From positions 186,001 to 250,000 of the forward strand of contig CAVSTF010000010.1 in NCBI GenBank assembly GCA_963730785.1: a stretch of DNA of 64,000 bases, given 5' to 3'. Each line of letters begins with the position of its first letter. Position 1 is the first letter of the stretch. The translations under genes and the position numbers were made by a program. Origin of the DNA: Bog-473 sp963730785. GTDB lineage: Bacteria > Actinomycetota > Acidimicrobiia > Acidimicrobiales > RAAP-2. The notes under the pieces were generated by a model. That model had not been told where the DNA came from and did no database searches. It saw only the letters and a program-made list of their open reading frames with translations. Shown piece by piece: positions 36,117 to 46,824 of the stretch.

Positions 36117-36914
36117 ATGCGAGTGATCTCCTGGAACGTCAACGGCATCCGAGCGGTGGTTCGCAAGGAGGTGTTCCGCCCTTTCCTGGACTCGTTGGAC
36201 CCGGACGTGCTGTGCCTGCAGGAGACGAAGGCACAACAGGAGCAATCCGTATTGGACCTGCCGCTGCACCAGCAGCACTGGAACTCGGCCGAGAAGAAGG
36301 GCTACTCGGGCACTGCCCTCTTTTCCAAAGTGGCGCCGTTGCGGCTGATCGATGGCTTGCTGCCCGAAGTGATCGCCAAGCACAAGGTCATCGGCGACGC
36401 CTTCGGCGACCCGAACACCGAAGGTCGGGTCATTACCGCCGAGTTCGAGAAGGTCTTCGTGGTGACCGTGTACACGCCGAACGCCAAGGATGATCTGGGG
36501 CGGCTGGCGCTCCGCCACACCCAGTGGGACCCGGCCTTTCTGGACCATGTCAAAACATTGGAGGCGACCAAGCCAGTGGTGTTCTGCGGCGACCTCAACG
36601 TGGCCCACACGCCGGACGACCTGGCCAATCCCAAGTCCAACAAGGGCAAGAAGGGCTTCACCGACGAGGAGCGCGAGGGCTTCGAGAACTATCTGAATGC
36701 CGGCTTCGTCGATACCTTTCGCCTCTTCACCCAGGGCAACGGGCACTACTCATGGTGGTCGAACTTCGCCAAGGCCCGCGAGCGGAACGTGGGCTGGCGC
36801 ATCGACTACATCCTGGTATCCGAGTCCCTCAAATCCCGGGTCTCGGCCGCCGAAATCCACGCCGACGTCATGGGCAGCGACCACTGCCCGGTCAGCGTCA
36901 CGCTGGATATCTGA
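36117..36914 (+). CDS. xth: Exodeoxyribonuclease III / AP endonuclease
   Basis: A DNA-repair nuclease of 265 aa that incises at abasic sites. The endonuclease/exonuclease/phosphatase motifs are MRVISWNVNGIRAV, LCLQETKAQQ, VVFCGDLNVAHTP, WRIDYILVS and GSDHCPVSVTLDI, giving the catalytic Asn, Glu, Asp, Asn and His. The start is ATG 36117. The gene is intact and divergent from the LLM oxidoreductase, with a 60-base spacer that must hold both promoters. Confidence 0.95.
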   Translation: MRVISWNVNGIRAVVRKEVFRPFLDSLDPDVLCLQETKAQQEQSVLDLPLHQQHWNSAEKKGYSGTALFSKVAPLRLIDGLLPEVIAKHKVIGDAFGDPNTEGRVITAEFEKVFVVTVYTPNAKDDLGRLALRHTQWDPAFLDHVKTLEATKPVVFCGDLNVAHTPDDLANPKSNKGKKGFTDEEREGFENYLNAGFVDTFRLFTQGNGHYSWWSNFAKARERNVGWRIDYILVSESLKSRVSAAEIHADVMGSDHCPVSVTLDI

Positions 36915-36939
36915 CGCGCCCGTTGGCGCCTCGGCCTGC

Positions 36940-37251
36940 CTAGGCCTTGAGCTCGCTCACGAACATCTCGGCGCCGTTCGCGGCGAAGTTACCGACATCG
37001 GCCGCGGCCGCCTGACCTTCCTCACTGCCCATGCCGGCGGCGAAGTCGTCCATGGAGGCGAAAGTCAGTTCGGCGATCAACGCGTAGGGCGCCGGCTCCC
37101 CGGTCGGCGAGGGCAGCAGCGTGGACCACTCGAAGGATTCCAAGGTCGGTATGGCCTTGGCCAGTCCCACATGCACGTTCTCGTAGTGGGCCAAGAACGG
37201 CTCGAGCTCGGGCGGCTGGTGGTAGGCGACGAATAGGCGAACTTTGGACAT
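36940..37251 (-). CDS. EthD-domain protein
   Basis: A 103-aa ferredoxin-fold dimeric protein. VRLFVAYHQPPELEPFLAHYENVHVGLAKAIP is the usual EthD start, and FASMDDFAAGMGSEEGQAAAADVGNF is the matching C-terminal half. EthD-like proteins assist oxidative degradation of ethers or act on polyketide-like substrates. The specific role here is unknown. It stands 45 bases upstream of the second carbonic anhydrase on the same strand, so the two could be cotranscribed. Confidence 0.87.
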   Translation of the reverse strand: MSKVRLFVAYHQPPELEPFLAHYENVHVGLAKAIPTLESFEWSTLLPSPTGEPAPYALIAELTFASMDDFAAGMGSEEGQAAAADVGNFAANGAEMFVSELKA

Positions 37252-37296
37252 GCGCCAAGGTAGCGCGGGCGGTCCGGAGTGACGCTCGGCTGGCGG

Positions 37297-37785
37297 CTAA
37301 ACCTCCCGCTTCCAGCGCACGACATCATCGATCTCGCCGCTCTCCACGTCGTAGAGGAAACCGGCGATCTCCTTCAGCGGCGACAAGAACGGGGTGGTGG
37401 CCAACTGGGCCACATCTTCACGCAGGGCCGACACGTGGTCGGCGATGGGGAGGAAGTTGAGATCGGCCTCGGTCATCTCCCGAAGCTCCTGGTCGGTGGC
37501 GCCGGCCAAACCGCATTTGGTGTGGTGCATGATCACGACGCGCTCAACGCCCAGGACATGGGTGGACAGGGCCAAACTGCGTAGCCCGTCCTCGGTCACC
37601 CGTCCACCGGCGTTTCGAATGATGTGGGCGTCGCCCAAGTGGAGGCCCAGGACAGCGAAGACGTCGATCCGGGCATCCATGCAGGTGAGGACGGCCAGAT
37701 GCTGGCGGGGTCGCGGGTTGGCCACGTCGGCCCGGGCAGCGGCGTAGCCGCGGTTGGCCACCAAAAGATGTTCGAACTCACTCAT
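37297..37785 (-). CDS. Beta-class carbonic anhydrase-like protein (second copy)
   Basis: A 162-aa beta-CA-like zinc protein. The zinc ligands are the Cys of AVLTCMDARIDVF and the His-Cys of IMHHTKCGLAG; HIIRNAGGRVTEDGLRSL is the core helix. The gene is intact, with ATG start at 37785 (MSEFEHLLVANRGY). It is the paralogue of the frameshifted copy at 22001-22492. The two differ clearly in sequence outside the motifs, so they probably duplicated long ago or were acquired separately. Confidence 0.92.
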   Translation of the reverse strand: MSEFEHLLVANRGYAAARADVANPRPRQHLAVLTCMDARIDVFAVLGLHLGDAHIIRNAGGRVTEDGLRSLALSTHVLGVERVVIMHHTKCGLAGATDQELREMTEADLNFLPIADHVSALREDVAQLATTPFLSPLKEIAGFLYDVESGEIDDVVRWKREV

Positions 37786-37934
37786 AGGGTGGAAAGAAGG
37801 TAACAGGCACGCCTCGGTAGGCGAAGTTGGATTTCTCGGCCGATTGGCAAACTCTGGCGCCCTCATCCCCGTACTGCTGTTGGCGGCCCGCATTCGAGTG
37901 GCTGCGCGCGACCACAAAAAGGACGGGACCCTCA

Positions 37935-39082
37935 ATGCATTCTCGGCATACCCTCAGTTCGATTGCTCTAGCTGTCGTCACCACGACAGTCCTCGCCACG
38001 GCCGCGTCTGGCCACGTCCGCCGGTGCAGCGTCAAAACCGTTCCTGTCACAGTTGGGCTCGGTGAGCCAGGTTGGCTCGACCGTGCCGGCCAACGGGGAC
38101 GTCAATCCCTACGGGGTGGCGCTGGTCGGCGGCATCGAGCGGCAAGCTGGTGCAGGGCGACACGTTGGTCAGCAATTTCAACAGCAAGGCCAACGTCCAG
38201 GGCACTGGTTCCACCATCGTGGAGCTCTCGCCGCAGGGCAAGCGCCAGCTCTTCGCCCACGTCTCGATGGCGCAACTGCCCGCCGGTTCGACCTGCCCCG
38301 GTGGTATCGGACTCTCCACCGCGCTGGGCATCTTGCCCGGTGGCTGGGTGGTGGTTGGCAGTCTCCCGTCCCAGGCAGGTGGTGCCTTGAGCAGCGCCAA
38401 TCCGGCCGGGTGCATGTTGGTGCTCAACAACCAAGGCGCCGTGGTCGAGACCTTCACCAACCCCAACATCGACGGGCCGTGGGACATGGCCGTGTCCACC
38501 ACGCCCACCGGGGCCAACCTCTTCATCGCCAACGCCCTGGGTGGCAACACCAAGGTGTCGTCGAAGGGCGTGCCGGTGACCGGTCAATGCACCATCGTGC
38601 GACTGAACTTGACCACATCCGCCACCGCACCTCCGGCACTGGTCAGCTCAACGGTCATCGGCAATGACTTCCCGTGGAAAGCCGACAAGGCCGCCTTCGT
38701 CTTGGCCCCGACCGGGGTGACGCTGTCGAGCAACGACATCCTCTTCGTGACCAACACGCTGTCCAACTCGGTGTCGGCCATCCCTGATGCCTCGAGCCGC
38801 ACCACGGCCCTGACGCAAGAGGCCACCACCATCTTCCACGGCGGGCATCTCAATGCACCGTTGGGCATGATGTCGGCGCCCAACGGTGACATCATCATCG
38901 TCAACGGCAACGATGGGGTGGCCACCGAGTTGAATCTGGGCGGCCAGCAGGTAGCCAGCCGCGTGCTGGTCCGCCACGGTGCCGGTGATCTCTTCGGCCT
39001 GGCCTTGACCGCCAATGGCAAGGGCATCCTCTTCGTCAACGACGGCACCAACGCCCTGGACCTGGTCAAGGTGAAGGACTGA
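37935..39082 (+). CDS. Secreted beta-propeller-like protein, two frameshifts
   Basis: An exported protein of about 380 aa. The signal peptide MHSRHTLSSIALAVVTTTVLA begins at ATG 37935. The frame then changes near 38020 (to FLSQLGSVSQVGSTVPANGDVNPYG) and near 38125 (to SSGKLVQGDTLVSNFNSKANVQG). The body has repeated motifs such as NPNIDGPWDMAV, DILFVTNTLSNSVS and KGILFVNDGTN, as in NHL or six-bladed propeller proteins. No enzymatic residues stand out. It is convergent with the membrane glycosyltransferase and has no clear partners. Confidence 0.75.
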
Positions 39083-39094
39083 GCCGCTTGAGCC

Positions 39095-40323
39095 TCAAAT
39101 AAAGCGGACGAGTTCCACGAAGACGCCGACCCACGTCCCCGTACACAGGACGACCCACGGCGTCAGTCCGAACGATTGCTGCGGCGGTCGGAAGAGGAGG
39201 ATGACCCAGCTCATCAGGTAGGTGTCGTCCAGGCTTCGGAACCCGACGTCGCCCAGCCATATGCCGGTGGCCGTGCTGGCGGCCAGCAGGACGGAGAAGA
39301 CCCACACGATGCGGAACTCGAAAGGGGCCTGGCGGAGGGTGAGCAGGGCCCCGAAGACGAGCAGTCCGAGGACGGCCAGTTCGCCGAACCAGATGGCCGC
39401 GGCGCCGCTCGGCACCAGCCGGATGTAGTGGTTGAAGCCCCGGTAGAACCCGAGGAAGGGCACGCCGAGGTTCTCGCCCCCGCTCTTGTAGATGGGCAGC
39501 TTGCCGGTGGCGGCGAACAGGATGGCTTCCCAGGCCACGAAGCCGGCCAGTGGGACCGGGTACGCAATATCGGCGTAGACCAGGCGGAGGTGGGTCCAGC
39601 CCGTGGGCGGCGCCACGCCGCCGGCACTGGTGTCGGACGCCGCCAACAGAGTGGGTCGCCCCCACATTCGTACATACAACGTCGAGAGCGCCAACACTCC
39701 CACCAACAACACCGTCGTCTCCTTGCTGACCACCGCCCCCAGGAAGGCCAGGGCGGCCCAGACGGGAGCTGGCGGAGCAGGGCGGCGAAGCCCAGCATCA
39801 AAAAGGCGGCTGCCGTCAGCTCGGTGAGGTCGCGCCCGAGGGTCCAGAGGTAACCCCAATAGCCGGCGAAGGCCAGACCCCAAAGGGCGTGCCGCCCGGC
39901 CGACTGCGCCAGCAGTCCACCGGCCAGCGCGACCACCGAGCAGGCGATGACGTTGACGATGACCAAGGCCAACGGCAGGTTGGCGTGCTGGCCGAGGGAG
40001 ACCAACCAGGCCAGAAACGGATAGCCCATGCGCTCCACCCGGGAGAACGAATCGAGGTGGACACCGAAGGCGTTACGGGAGAGGTCAAAGGGATCGAGGG
40101 CCAGCCGGTAATAGAACTGACCGTCATAGCCATTACCGCTCCGTATCGGGATGGCTGCGGTTAGGCGGTGGTGCGGTGGACGTACTCGAGCCCGGCGAGC
40201 GACGAAGTTCCCGAGGCTGCGCCGGGCGGCATCGTGCCAGCGGGCCACCACGAACGCGGTGGCGGCCACGGCGGCGAGGACCAGGTCGGTCAGCGGCGAG
40301 TCGAATCGACGGAGCGTGATCAC
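39095..40323 (-). CDS. Polytopic membrane protein (GT-C-like), one frameshift
   Basis: A membrane protein of about 408 aa with eight or more hydrophobic helices. The start GTG 40323 overlaps the upstream CoA-transferase stop as GTGA. The first part reads TDLVLAAVAATAFVV, GNGYDGQFYYRLALDPF, RMGYPFLAWLVSLGQHANLPLALVIV and DLTELTAAAFLMLGFAALLRQLP. A break near 39780 is followed by VWAALAFLGAVVSKETTVLLVGV. The NGYDGQFYYRLALDPF loop is typical of bacterial GT-C-like proteins with unknown glycan substrate. The stop is at 39095. Confidence 0.75.
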
Positions 40324-41347
40324 CCGGCGAATCCCTCCCCGGCGTGCTGGTTCAATGTCGGCGCCGGCCGCAACTGGTCGGGTGGCACCGGGAATCGAAT
40401 CGGGAAGTCGGTGAACAGGCCCTGGGCCACCATGCCCGCCCGATCCAACACCGGGGCCGCCGGCACGCCGGCCAGCGAAAGGGCTGTCACCAGCTCGTCG
40501 CGCCGACGGGCGGCGATGGCCGTCGGCCACCCGCTGGTTGAGGTCGACCCCTTGGGCGCTGCGAGCGGCGAAGTCGAGGGTCGAGTACGCGTCCAGCTGC
40601 AATTCGGTGCAGAGGGCGGCCCAGAAGTGTGGCTCATTGACCACGCCGAGGGCGACTTGCCGTCCATCGGCCGTGGCATACAGGCCGTAGCCCGGGACGG
40701 CGGACTGACCGGCCGGTGGGGTCTCTCGTGGCGCCGGGTTGGCGGTGGTCCGGATGGAGGCGGCGCCGGTCCAGGTGGCCAAGCACATTGGTCATCGACA
40801 CGTCGAGATAGGTGCCGAGTCCATGCTGCGCCCGGCCCAACAAGGCGGCGCAAATGCCCATGGCGGCCGTGACGCCCGACGCCAGATCGGCGATGGGGAG
40901 AGGCGGCATATTGGCCGGCCGACCCTCCGGCGAGAGCGTGCCGGCCCAGGCCTGATAGTTCAGGTCGTGCCCCGGCCACTGCGCTCGTTCACTCTGTTGT
41001 CCGTAGCCGGAAATGGAGCAGTACACCAGGCCCGCGTGTGACCTTCGAACGGTGTCGGCGTCGAGCCCGAAGCGGGCCATGATGCCCGGCCGAAAGCCCT
41101 CGACCAGTACGTCGGCTTCGCCCGCCAGCGCCCAGGCCTGGTCCCGGTCGGCGGGGTCCTTGAGGTCAAGCACCACGCTCCGCTTTCCCGCATTCACGGC
41201 GGCAAAGAGTTCGGGATAGATGCGCATCGGGTCGCCGCCGGGGGGCTCCACCTTGATGACGTCGGCGCCGAGGTGGCAGAGGAGCGACGTGGCGTAGGGG
41301 CCTGGCCGCCACACACTCAGGTCCAGCACCTTGGTCCCGGCCAGCAT
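40320..41347 (-). CDS. Family III CoA-transferase (CaiB/BaiF), two frameshifts
   Basis: This is a CoA-transferase that moves CoA between acyl groups. The N-terminal core VLDLSVWRPGPYATSLLCHL, GADVIKVEPPGGDPMR and GKRSVVLDLKDP is family-typical, and the catalytic Asp is in PGHDLNYQAWAGTL. The frame breaks near 40790 (NVLATWTGAASIRTTANP in the new frame) and again near 40530 (VADAIAARRRDELVTALS). The joined protein is about 342 aa. The start is taken as ATG 41347 (MLAGTKVLDL), with upstream alternatives possible. It is coupled to the downstream membrane protein by GTGA. Confidence 0.87.
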
Positions 41348-41518
41348 CCGCGATGGCCCCGGGTCGCTGCTCGCCTCGGCGGCGGTCGGATGGAGGGGCA
41401 CTGGGGAGAGAATTGCACATCCGTCCTGCCAGCAGAACTGCGCCGGCGAGGGCCGGATCGAGCCTGCAAACGACGTCGATGCCATCTGGTGGGGTTGGTT
41501 CGATAGATTGACCCCCCG

Positions 41519-42308
41519 ATGCCCAGCGCCAGCCAGTCCAAAGCCCAACGGCGAGCCGAATCACAGCAGCGTGCCGCCGAGCGGCGAGCCGCCGAGCTTC
41601 GGGCCAAGCGAGTCAAGATCTACACCCGAGTCGGCGGGGCCATTGTCCTGGTTGCCGTGATCGTGTTGATTGCCACGCAGCTGTTCAAGAGCAGCGGCCC
41701 ACCCCCGTCGCAGAAGAACCCTCACGTGACCACCTCGGCCATCCCAGCTTCGTTACACCTGACCAAGGATCCCACAGACCAAGCCCGGGTATGAGTCGGT
41801 GGCACAGCCCATCGGTTCCAAGCTGGCCACCTTGGCCAATGCGGTGACCGGCCAGGCCATCGACGGCATCCAATGCCAGACCAATGAGCAGACGGTGACG
41901 CACGTGCACACCCACCTCACGATTTTCGTGAACGGCAAGGCCAAGGTCATCCCCTACGGCGTCGGCATTCCCGGCTTCGAAGCCGTGCAGACACCTGATG
42001 GTCCCTTCGTGGAAACCGGCAGCTGCTTCTATTGGCTGCACACCCACGCCGACGACGGGATCATCCACATCGAGTCGCCCAGTACCTCCACCACGTTCAA
42101 GTTGTCCCAGTTCTTCGACGAGTGGGGCCAGCCGCTGAGTTCGACCCAGGTCGGCCCGGCCAAGGGCAAGGTCACGGTCTTCTTCAACGGTCGCCTCTAC
42201 AAGGGCAATCCGGGCGATCTGCCGCTGGGCAACCACTACGAGATTCAGCTCGAAGTGGGCACCCCCATCGTGGCGCCGGTCAAGGTCTCCAACTGGGGCA
42301 GCCTCTAA
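41519..42308 (+). CDS. Membrane-anchored extracytoplasmic protein, one frameshift
   Basis: The gene encodes a basic, coiled N-terminus (QRRAESQQRAAERRAAELR), a transmembrane helix (VGGAIVLVAVIVLIATQLF), and an outer domain. The frame breaks near 41788, after LTKDPTDQARV, and resumes as SVAQPIGSKLATLANAV. The outer domain has histidine-rich features (THVHTHLTIFVNG, CFYWLHTHADDGIIHIESP) that could bind metal. This membrane-anchored protein is common in actinomycetes, but I cannot name a function. The start is ATG 41519, divergent from the CoA-transferase. Confidence 0.75.
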
Positions 42309-42327
42309 ATCGTGAATCGTTAGCGCG

Positions 42328-43664
42328 GTGCAATGCAACGTCATCGTCGTCGGGCTGGGTCCCGGGGGCGAAGAGGTAGCGGGCCGCCTGGCCGAGGCCG
42401 GACTCAATGTGGTCGGGATCGAAGCTGAACTGTTGGGCGGGGAGTGCCCGTACTGGGGCTGCATCCCGTCAAAAATGATGGTCCGGGCGGCCGACCTCTT
42501 GGCCGAAGGGCGCCGGATCCCCGGCATGGCCGGCACGTCGACCGTCACGCCCGACTGGGCCCCGGTGGCCAAACGCATTCGAGACGAAGCCACCGACTCG
42601 TGGGACGACAAGGTGGCGGTCGATCGCTTCGTCGGCAAGGGCGGCCACTTCATTCGTGGCCGGGCCAAGCTGACCAGCCCCAACTCGGTTGAGGTCAACG
42701 GCGAGACCATCACGGCTGATCGGGCCCTGGTGATTGCGGCCGGCCAGAAAGCCTTTGTGCCCCCCATGCTGGCCGCCGTGCCGCACTGGACCAATCGTGA
42801 GGCCATCGCGGCCGAGACCCTGCCGACCTCGTTACTGATCGTCGGTGGCGGCGCCATCGGGCTCGAGATCGGTCAGGCCATGTCCCGCTTTGGTACCTCG
42901 GTCACCATCGTCGAGATGGGGGAGCGTTTGGCCGGGCCCGAAGAGCCCGAGGCCTCAGCGCTCATCACCGAGACGCTGAAAAAAGAGGGCATCGAGATCC
43001 ACACCGGGGTCGAGATCATCAGCGCTGAACCGTTCGGCGAGGGCGGCGCCACGCTGCAGTTGGGTGACGGCACCACGCTGTCGGCCGAGCGGATGCTGGT
43101 GGCCACCGGTCGCCGAGCCGACCTGGCCGCGCTCGATGTCAGCGCGCTGGGTCTGGACGAGACGGCCCGGGCTGTCCCGGTTGACGCCCAAATGCGGGTG
43201 ATGCCCGGCGTGTGGTGCGTGGGGGACATCGCCGGCCAGGGTGCCTTCACCCACGTGGCCATGTACCAGGCCCGGATCTGTATCGCCAACATTCTGGGCC
43301 AACCCATCACCGATGCCGACTACCGGGCCCTGCCCCGGGTGACCTTCACCGACCCCGAAATCGGCTCGGTCGGCATCACCGAGGCCAAGGCCCGGGAGAA
43401 CGGCGATGGTGAGGTGACCGTGTTTTCTGGGCTCGGTTACCAAGTCGACCCGAGGGCTGGATTGCCGAGCGCGAAGGCCTGATCAAGCTGGTGGCCCGGG
43501 ACGGGATCATCGTCGGGGGCACCTCCATGGGACCCAGTGGCGGAGAAATCCTGAGCATGTTGGCCCTGGCCGTCCATGCCCGCATCACGGTGGCCACGCT
43601 CAAGGACATGATCTACGCCTACCCGACCTTCTACCGGGCTATCGACTCCGCACTCTGGAGTTAA
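42328..43664 (+). CDS. Class I flavoprotein disulfide reductase, one frameshift
   Basis: An FAD/NAD(P)-dependent oxidoreductase of about 445 aa in the dihydrolipoamide dehydrogenase and mercuric reductase family. The FAD site is VIVVGLGPGGEEVAGRLAEAG, and the redox-active disulfide region is GGECPYWGCIPSKMM (CX4C). The NAD(P) site is LLIVGGGAIGLEIGQAMSRFG, and the C-terminal dimer domain has ALPRVTFTDPEIGSVG. A break near 43450 shifts the frame to GWIAEREGLIKLVARDGIIVGG, ending at 43664. The start GTG 42328 follows the upstream gene by 19 bases. The specific disulfide substrate is unknown. Confidence 0.88.
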
Positions 43665-44525
43665 GACTCGGCGCCAATCAACCGGCTGAGGATCGCCTCC
43701 GCCCGGTGGGTCAGCAGCGAGATATGTCCTTCGCCCGGCGCGGCGATAAACGTCGACCGCGGGAATGTGGTGCAACAGGAAGTCCCGGTAGCCCGGCGGA
43801 CCGGTGTGGTCCTCGGTGCCTTCCCAGAGGTGGACGGGTGCGCTGATGGATTCGAGTTCGAAGCCCCAAGGGTCACCGAACACCCGGTAGTCCTGCACGC
43901 AGCCCTCGGTGCCCTGTCGCATCGACTCCTTGACGAAGGCCACCGCCGCCGTGGGCGACCCGCGCCCATCGAGCACGGCCCGATCCGGCGACGGGAAGCT
44001 GCGCCGCATCTCCTGAAACAGTCGCCCGTCTGAGGCATGGCCGATGGTCGCCCACATGAGGGCGGACGCCACGAAGGGGGCCCAGCGCACCAGCACCAGC
44101 AGCATCCGGTCATCGGGGGTCAGTCCCTTGGTGGTGCCGTACTGATCGATGGGCACGCCGCTCGAAAGCAGGGCGGCCGCCGTGACCCGCTCGGGGAGCA
44201 AGGCCGCACACACTGCCGCATAGGCCCCGCCAGCTGACCAGCCCATCACGGCGAAGCGATCCAGGCCCAGGGCGTCGGCCAGGAAGGTCACATCAGCCGG
44301 CCAATCAACCAACCGCCGGCCGGCTTGATACGACGAACGACCCATCCCCGGTCGATCGGGCGAAATCAGCCGAATGCCCAACGTGGCTGCGGCGTCGTGA
44401 GCCGGCGCGGCATCGAGCCGGGAGCTCAGGCCACCGTGGAAGCTCAGCACGGGGGTGCCGTCCGGATCTCCGTATTCCTCGTAGGCCAGTTCCCGGCCGT
44501 CGGGCAGCGTGACGCTGAAGGTCAT
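43661..44525 (-). CDS. Alpha/beta hydrolase, one frameshift
   Basis: An alpha/beta hydrolase of about 288 aa. The oxyanion region is PVLSFHGGLSSRLDAA, the nucleophile elbow is AVMGWSAGGAYAAVCA (GxSxG), and late residues include WEGTEDHTGPPG. A break near 43745 moves to the frame that ends FIAAPGEGHISLLTHRAEAI, which carries the catalytic His (EGHISLL), with stop at 43661. The start ATG 44525 overlaps the upstream stop as ATGA, which fixes it. It is translationally coupled to the secreted propeller protein upstream and convergent with the flavoprotein gene. Confidence 0.85.
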
Positions 44526-45586
44526 TCGGTCGGGACCTGCCAATGGGTCAGGTCACGGCTGCGGGCCAGCCCGATGGTGGCGTGGCCCCAGCCTCCGTAC
44601 GAAGCGAGCTCGGTGCTGGCGGCGAAGGTGAGGTAGTCCTCACCCTTCGGACCCACACAGAGAAAGGCGGAATTGGCGTGTTCGTAGGCGACGCTGGGCA
44701 GGCCGGTACCGGTATCGAAGGCCTGGTTCGGGATTTCCAGCTCCCGACCGTCAACCCAATTCAGCCACGTGGCGGCCACGCGTGGATTGCCCTTCCCGAG
44801 GGTGAAGATAAACGGCTCGTCGAGCGTGTTCGAGGTGGCGACCAGGTGCCAGCTCCCGTCCACCGTCACGAACTCGTAATTCTCCACCGTGTCGTTGTAA
44901 TAGGAGATGTCCGGTTGTCCGATCACCCGGAACCTGGACGTCAACGACGGTGCCCAGGCAATTTCGAAATGTTGGACAGTGCTGCCGGCCTTGAACCCGA
45001 GAATCACTCCGTCACCGGTGTAGGCCAAGGCACCGTCGATCATCCGACCGGCCAATCCGTGTCCCAGTGCGTGGGCGCGGGACCAATGGGTCAGCGAGTC
45101 GTCCGAGCTGATCCGGTACTCCAACTGATCATGGGTGCCCTGCTGGGTTTGGTAGGTCACCACAAACTGCCCTGACGGGTCGCGCACGATGTCGGGTGAG
45201 GCCGCGTCGGTGGCAATGACCTCCGGGCGGCTCCAGTGCACCAGGTCGCGGCTGTGCGCTTCGGCCACCTCGAAGCTGACACTGGGTGCGGTCGCGGTGG
45301 CCGTCATGTCGGTGAAGAGCATGTGCCATTGGCCGCCGGACCATTGGAGGGCCTGGTCCTTGAAACCGTGATCGGGCGAGGACAGCACGGGGTTGCGCAG
45401 GGCCGACCAATCGATCCCACCCGGGGGCGGTGGCCCGACCACACAGGCATGGTCCTGACCCGCCGGCACGCTGGTCGCCGAGGCCAACGCAGCCACGGTT
45501 GCCTTGTGCTCGGCGATCGCTCGACCGGCGCCGACCGCTCCTGCGGCACCCGCCAGGACGAGGACCAACAGAACAAGTACCCGCAC
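44522..45586 (-). CDS. Secreted GH43/GH32-like five-bladed propeller protein
   Basis: An exported protein of about 354 aa. The start GTG 45586 gives a signal peptide (LVLLVLVLAGAAGAVGAG). Blade-like motifs recur: NPVLSSPDHGFKDQALQWSG, EAHSRDLVHWSRPEVIA, SPDIVRDPSGQFVVTYQTQ, RISSDDSLTHWSRAH and ATIGLARSRDLTHWQVP. This blade pattern with conserved acidic residues suggests a glycoside-hydrolase clan fold, but the catalytic acids cannot be placed confidently. The stop overlaps the next hydrolase start as ATGA. It is divergent from the acyl-CoA dehydrogenase. Confidence 0.75.
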   Translation of the reverse strand: MRVLVLLVLVLAGAAGAVGAGRAIAEHKATVAALASATSVPAGQDHACVVGPPPPGGIDWSALRNPVLSSPDHGFKDQALQWSGGQWHMLFTDMTATATAPSVSFEVAEAHSRDLVHWSRPEVIATDAASPDIVRDPSGQFVVTYQTQQGTHDQLEYRISSDDSLTHWSRAHALGHGLAGRMIDGALAYTGDGVILGFKAGSTVQHFEIAWAPSLTSRFRVIGQPDISYYNDTVENYEFVTVDGSWHLVATSNTLDEPFIFTLGKGNPRVAATWLNWVDGRELEIPNQAFDTGTGLPSVAYEHANSAFLCVGPKGEDYLTFAASTELASYGGWGHATIGLARSRDLTHWQVPTE

Positions 45587-45610
45587 GCAGGCACGATATA
45601 TGGTGCCGGT

Positions 45611-46801
45611 ATGAGCACGAACATTGATGCACTGGTTGACCAACTCTTGGCCGACCTTCCGCCGGCGACCACGCCGGCCAAGGAATTCTTGGGGGAGCAA
45701 TTCGACCGGGGGCTGGCCTGGGTGCACTTCCCGACCGACTGCGGCGGTCTCGGCCTCACGCCCAATGATCAACAGCGAGCCATGTCGCGGCTCAACCACG
45801 CCGGCGCGCCGTTCTCAGGCGCCAAGAACCCGATCGGGTACGGCATGTGCGCCCCCACCATCGTGTCGCATGGCACGCCCGAGCAGAAGGCCAAGTATTT
45901 GCGACCCCTGTTCACCTCGGAGGAGATCTGGTGCCAGCTCTTCAGCGAGCCCGGCGCGGGATCCGATGTGGCCGGTCTGTCGACCAGGGCCGTCAAAGAC
46001 GGCGACGAGTGGGTCATCAACGGCCAGAAGGTGTGGACGACGCTGGCCCACATTTCTCGCTACGGCTTGCTCATCACCCGCACCAATCCGGAGGTCCCCA
46101 AGCACCAGGGGATGACGGCCTTCCTGGTTGACATGGAGGGACAGGGAGTGGAGGTCCGCCCCCTCTTCCAGATCACCGGTGAGGCGGAGTTCAATGAGAT
46201 TTTCTTCACCGACGCCCACGTACCCGACTCCTGCCGGATCGGCGCCGAGGGGGATGGCTGGCGGGTGGCCCTCACCACGCTGATGAACGAGCGCGTCTCC
46301 ATTGGTGGCGTCGTGACCCGCCGAGGCGGCGGTCCGATCGCCGAAGCCATGAAGATCTGGAAGGAGAAATGGAGTGGCGACACCTCACCCCACGCCCTGG
46401 CGCTGCGTGACCGGCTGATGTCCAGCTACATCCGCTCCGAGGTCTTCTCCATGACCAACTTGCGAGCTTCGCAGGTGCGCAAGTCCGGGACGCCCGGACC
46501 GGAGGGTTCGGTCGGCAAGTTGGCCTACGCCGAGGAGAATCAGCGCATCTACGACCTGTGCATCGACCTTTTGGGCAATGAAGGCATGCTGATGCCGGCC
46601 GGCTACCCCATGATCCGCCCCGACTTGGTCGGCATGGGTTCACCCGACGTCAACAAGATGTTTCTCCGGGTCCGGGCCAACTCCATTGAGGGCGGCACTT
46701 CCGAAGTAATGCGCAACATTTTGGGTGAGCGTGTGCTCGGCCTGCCGGGAGATGTGCGCAACGACAAGGCTACGGCTTGGAAGGACGTCCCTCGCAGCTG
46801 A
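45611..46801 (+). CDS. Acyl-CoA dehydrogenase
   Basis: An FAD-dependent acyl-CoA dehydrogenase of 396 aa. Family motifs are LFSEPGAGSDVAGLSTRA, INGQKVWTTLAHISRYG, FLVDMEGQGVEVRPL and the C-terminal NSIEGGTSEVMRNILGERV, whose Glu is a plausible catalytic base. The start is ATG 45611. It may act on branched or short acyl-CoAs, but the chain-length class is not decidable by eye. The stop is followed by rpiA 24 bases later, so the two may be cotranscribed. Confidence 0.92.
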   Translation: MSTNIDALVDQLLADLPPATTPAKEFLGEQFDRGLAWVHFPTDCGGLGLTPNDQQRAMSRLNHAGAPFSGAKNPIGYGMCAPTIVSHGTPEQKAKYLRPLFTSEEIWCQLFSEPGAGSDVAGLSTRAVKDGDEWVINGQKVWTTLAHISRYGLLITRTNPEVPKHQGMTAFLVDMEGQGVEVRPLFQITGEAEFNEIFFTDAHVPDSCRIGAEGDGWRVALTTLMNERVSIGGVVTRRGGGPIAEAMKIWKEKWSGDTSPHALALRDRLMSSYIRSEVFSMTNLRASQVRKSGTPGPEGSVGKLAYAEENQRIYDLCIDLLGNEGMLMPAGYPMIRPDLVGMGSPDVNKMFLRVRANSIEGGTSEVMRNILGERVLGLPGDVRNDKATAWKDVPRS

Positions 46802-46824
46802 GGAACTACCGGGACGGAGACACC

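Noticed and set aside
41685..42857. Minus-strand open frame of 390 codons
   Set aside because: It opposes the membrane-anchored protein and the flavoprotein, both with clear motifs on the plus strand.
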